Source of the DNA: an uncultured Alphaproteobacteria bacterium
GTDB lineage: Bacteria; Pseudomonadota; Alphaproteobacteria; HIMB59; GCA-002718135
Assembly (NCBI GenBank): GCA_902621855.1
Contig: CACNNQ010000004.1
Location: 62,001 to 126,000, forward strand
DNA: 64,000 nt
Direction of reading: 5' to 3'
This document shows positions 63,001-64,000 of this stretch, one piece after another. A program made the translations under genes and the position numbers. Under the pieces are notes generated by a model, which saw nothing but the letters and a program-made list of their open reading frames with translations, did no database searches and was not told the origin of the DNA. Position 1 is the first letter of the stretch. Each line of letters opens with the position of its first letter.

Positions 63001-64000
63001 GAACAGATTACGGAAATGTATCTGATATTACAATTAGTGCTGGTTCTACAACAGGAACGGCAACTTTTGATCCAACCGATGACTCCGATGAAACAGATAC
63101 TGTTACTGCAACAATTGCCATAAGCGGTGTAAGCGGTGGTGGTGCTACAGAGAGTGGTTCGCAATCTGTTACTATTAGTATTTTAGATGATGAAAGTGTT
63201 CCGCGAGTAACCTTAACTGTTAGCGCAACATCGATTGCAGAAAATGCTGGTTCATCTTTAACCTTAACGGCAACGCTATCTAAAACAGCGGCAGAAAATG
63301 TTACCGTTACTCTTGGTACATCTGGTGCTGCTACAGAAGGAACAGATTATGGATCTTTATCAAACATTACTGTTACTGCTGGATCATTAACAGGAACGAC
63401 GACTTTTACACCAACAGATGATAGTATTTATGATGCAACATCGAATGAAACAGCAACGGTGTCTATTGATTCAGTTTCAGGAGGTGATGCACTAGAAAAT
63501 GGAACTCAATCAGTAACAATTACTATTACCGATAATGAATCAGCACCTACAGTTACTTTATCAAGAAGTGCAGCAGCTATAGATGAAAATTCTTCAAGCA
63601 CTGTTACGATTACCGCAACGTTATCGAATGCAACGTATCAAGATGTTACGGTAAGTATTGGTGCATCAGGTGGAACAGAAGGAACAGACTATGCAACTAT
63701 TTCTGATATTACAATTAGTGCAGGTAGCACAACAGGGACAACGTCTCTTGATCCAACTGATGACTCGGTTTACGAAGATGATGAGGCAGTCACTGTTACA
63801 ATTGATGGCGTATCCGGAGGAAGTGCTAGTGAAAGTGGATCACAATCAGTTACAATAACAATTACAGAAAATGAATCTGCCCCGACAGTTACTTTATCTG
63901 TTAGTGCAACATCGATTGCAGAAAACGCAGGAACATCTTTAACACTAACGGCAACTTTGAGTGGTGCAACAGATGAAACAGTAACTGTTGGAATTGATAC
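57093..64000 (+). CDS. Giant secreted Calx-beta repeat protein (3' end outside window)
   Basis: The frame stays open to the window edge: more than 2,300 codons. Residues 1-19 form a signal peptide (cleavage after SQLFA). Residues about 20-180 form a unique N-terminal region with two Cys (CIKYSED...QSC) that I do not recognise. From about residue 182 it is a tandem array of Calx-beta domains, each about 113-118 residues with ATEGTDY, ISAGSTTGT, FTPTDDS, DETATI, GVSGG, ESGSQSVTITI and an ENESAPTVTL linker. The acidic loops should bind calcium. Such proteins act as surface adhesins or long spacers. The minor frames inside are repeat artefacts. Confidence 0.93.
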   Translation, partial: MKKLVSSLFLILFSSQLFAFDFNTFQEVDKCIKYSEDLEQYKKNFQSCLDSKKLSIENNLIQSFKTKLPENFHERVDFGKNVNQFIDKKFIPNNPELTIDEFIKKYPNHIFTIDSLLRGEDPIISDYQLRKLDLLPKLFSSITTRELVENRKTAKQKRQEGNLATLLTGYFFYLVTNEKEKCSIKATLSQTATSINEDSSSTIDFTITFEGSTRKDITYAVSTSGSATEGTDYQTIDDVTVSGETASFSITLIDDSISDINETIDLTLTAVDKGIELCDETLTSDTITIVDDEAAPTITLAASTSSIAENAGSTITLTATSSIISGSDITVSFDTSGTATEGTDYGTISDITISAGSTTGTTTFTPTDDSMYETSTDETATIAIGTVSGGGATESGSQSVTLTIEENDSAPTVTLAASSSSIEENAGTSITLTATLSNPTSEDVTVSIGTSGSATEGTDYGTISDIIISSGDTTGTASFTPTDDNLYETSTDETATVSITGVSGGSATESGSQSVTLTIEENESAPTVTLSTSATSIDENSGSVLTLTATLSVATTADVTVTIATSGTATEGTDYTDGSGNIDDLVITAGNTTETISFKPTNDSVYEGDETATISIDSVSGGEASENGTQAVTITISEDESAPTVTLSVSASSIAENSGSTLTITATSSIVADENITVGISTSGTATEATDYGTISDITITAGNTTGTATFDPTDDSISDVAETAIVAISSVSGADATESGSQSVTITINDNEATPTVTLTVSATSIAENAGSSLTLTATSSIVSGSDITVTLSTSGTATEGTDYGSLSDITISAGATTGTTTFTPTDDSMYETSTDETATVAIDTVSGGSATENGTQSVTITINENESAPTVTLAASATSIAENAGSSITITASLSGTTSQDVTVSLSSSSTATEGTDYGTVSDITISSGSTSGTATFTPTDDSLYDATSNETAILSISSVSGGGATESGDQKVTITIMDNESAPTVTLSVSATSIAENAGSSLTLTATLSGATFQDVTVGIDTSGGATEGTDYTDGSGVINDITISAGSTTGTVNFTPTDDSVYEDDESATIAIGSVSGGGASENGTQSVTITISENESAPTVTLSVSATSIAENAGSSLTITATLSGATDEDVTVGIDTAGTATEGTDYTDGSGNLDDITISAGSTTGTVSFTPSDDSGDPVYEENETAIISIGSVSGGSATESGSQSVTITITENESAPTVTLTRSAASIAENSGSSVTLTATLSIKVDEAVTVALSTSGAATEGTDYTDGSGNLDDITISAGSTTGTVSFTPTDDSVYEGDEAAVIAIDTVSGGGASEDGTQSVTVTISENESAPTVTLAVSSASIAENSGSSLTLTATLSNVADENVTVSLSTSGAATEGTDYTDGSGNLDDITITAGSTTGTVSFTPTDDSVYEDDEAAVIAIDTVSGADATESGTQSVTVTITENESAPTVTLAVSETSIAENAGSSLTLTATLSGATDETVTVALGTSGSATEGTDYTDGSGNVDDITISAGSTTGTVNFTPTNDSVYENDETATIAITGVSGGGASESGSQSVTITISEDESAPTVTLSVSATSIAENAGSSLTLTATLSGTADEAVTVALSTSGTSTEGTDYTDGSGNIDDITISAGSTTGTVNFTPTDDSVYEGNETAIVAISSVSGADASESGSQSVTITITENESAPTITLARSAASIDENSGSTITLTATISGVTDSAVTVALDTSGTATEGTDYGTISDITISAGATTGTATLDPTDDNIYEGDETATIDIASVSGKSGVTESGTQQVSVTIAENESAPTVTLATSATSIAENAGTSLTLTATLSVATTADVTVALSTSGTATEGTDYTDGSGNLDDIVISAGSTTGTVSFTPTNDSLYDAASDETATIAISGVSGGSASESGTQAVTITITDDDSAPTVTLAASSTSIAENSASTITLTATLSNATYQDVTVSIGTSGTATEGTDYGNVSDITISAGSTTGTATFDPTDDSDETDTVTATIAISGVSGGGATESGSQSVTISILDDESVPRVTLTVSATSIAENAGSSLTLTATLSKTAAENVTVTLGTSGAATEGTDYGSLSNITVTAGSLTGTTTFTPTDDSIYDATSNETATVSIDSVSGGDALENGTQSVTITITDNESAPTVTLSRSAAAIDENSSSTVTITATLSNATYQDVTVSIGASGGTEGTDYATISDITISAGSTTGTTSLDPTDDSVYEDDEAVTVTIDGVSGGSASESGSQSVTITITENESAPTVTLSVSATSIAENAGTSLTLTATLSGATDETVTVGID
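57636..64000 (+). repeat. Tandem array of about 18 Calx-beta coding repeats (period about 345-352 bases)
   Basis: The linker encoding SAPTVTL recurs at about 57967, 58316, 58662, 59007, 59350, 59696, 60044, 60392, 60752, 61104, 61455, 61806, 62157, 62498, 62850, 63195, 63540 and 63876. The units differ from each other at many third positions yet share long near-identical strings, and two alternating subtypes are visible (with GTDYG or GTDYTDGSG). Codon choice is richer in GCG, ACG and CCG than in the flanking genes. The array continues past the window. Confidence 0.93.

Noticed and set aside
57622-63858. Many 60-107-residue frames on both strands inside the Calx-beta region (for example 59165-59476 minus and 60905-61228 minus)
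   Set aside because: They recur at the repeat period in the wrong frames, give low-complexity Gln/Leu or Val/Ser products and lie inside one uninterrupted long frame.
57636-64000. Regularly spaced repeats that might suggest a CRISPR array
   Set aside because: The period of about 350 bases, the divergence between units and the open reading frame show protein-coding repeats.

Overview
The window is a strongly AT-rich, very densely packed bacterial chromosome segment. Genes commonly overlap by 1 to 20 bases, convergent genes abut or overlap, and TTG/GTG starts are frequent. Gene content points to a streamlined marine alphaproteobacterium (SAR11-like or HIMB59/AEGEAN-169-like; this placement is inference). 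The signs are a lytic transglycosylase-rlpA-dacA-tmk-holB-metG-tatD run, a phosphatidylcholine synthase, bactofilin, PhyH and 2OG oxygenases, DMT exporters, a sugar ABC importer and an AlkB-type hydroxylase.

Layout. 1-2.3 kb: end of an unrecognised gene, a PQQ-type sugar dehydrogenase, a GYD protein, small membrane proteins and tRNA-Ser(UGA). 2.4-17.5 kb: one long + strand array that starts with murein enzymes, continues with DNA replication, tRNA charging and TatD/MBL hydrolases, and ends in a sugar-uptake/catabolism block (dehydrogenase, SMP-30 lactonase-like protein, pterin dehydratase, SIS isomerase, FGGY kinase, binding protein and two permeases, with no ATPase). 17.5-30.3 kb: mixed short operons with SelO, a tungstate-type binding protein, three DMT transporters, an aldolase-like enzyme, an HDAC-fold amidohydrolase, a PhyH oxygenase, an aldo/keto reductase and YjbQ. 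30.5-41.7 kb: a GH4 glycosidase, an unusual 870-residue protein joining cyclic-nucleotide sensors, a PlsC acyltransferase and an SGNH hydrolase, a zinc protease, an aminotransferase, envelope proteins, and a photolyase-Nudix pair. 41.8-46.0 kb: phosphatidylcholine synthase, then a riboswitch-led operon. 46-57 kb: small membrane proteins, RhaM, tRNA-Arg(CCU), an M29 aminopeptidase, bactofilin, a voltage-gated channel with an unusual filter, a lyase-like secreted protein and AlkB. 57.1 kb to the end: one secreted protein made of about eighteen Calx-beta repeats, running off the window.

The most notable system is at 42.6-46.0 kb. Two tandem RNA elements match the glutamine riboswitch (glnA / Downstream-peptide RNA) in sequence and in all three helices, with compensatory changes between the copies. 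They are followed by a 25-codon leader ORF with a strong ribosome-binding site, and then by a circularly permuted ATP-grasp enzyme, an alpha-E protein and a transglutaminase-fold peptidase. This suggests an uncharacterised peptide/amide-ligase system controlled by cellular glutamine.
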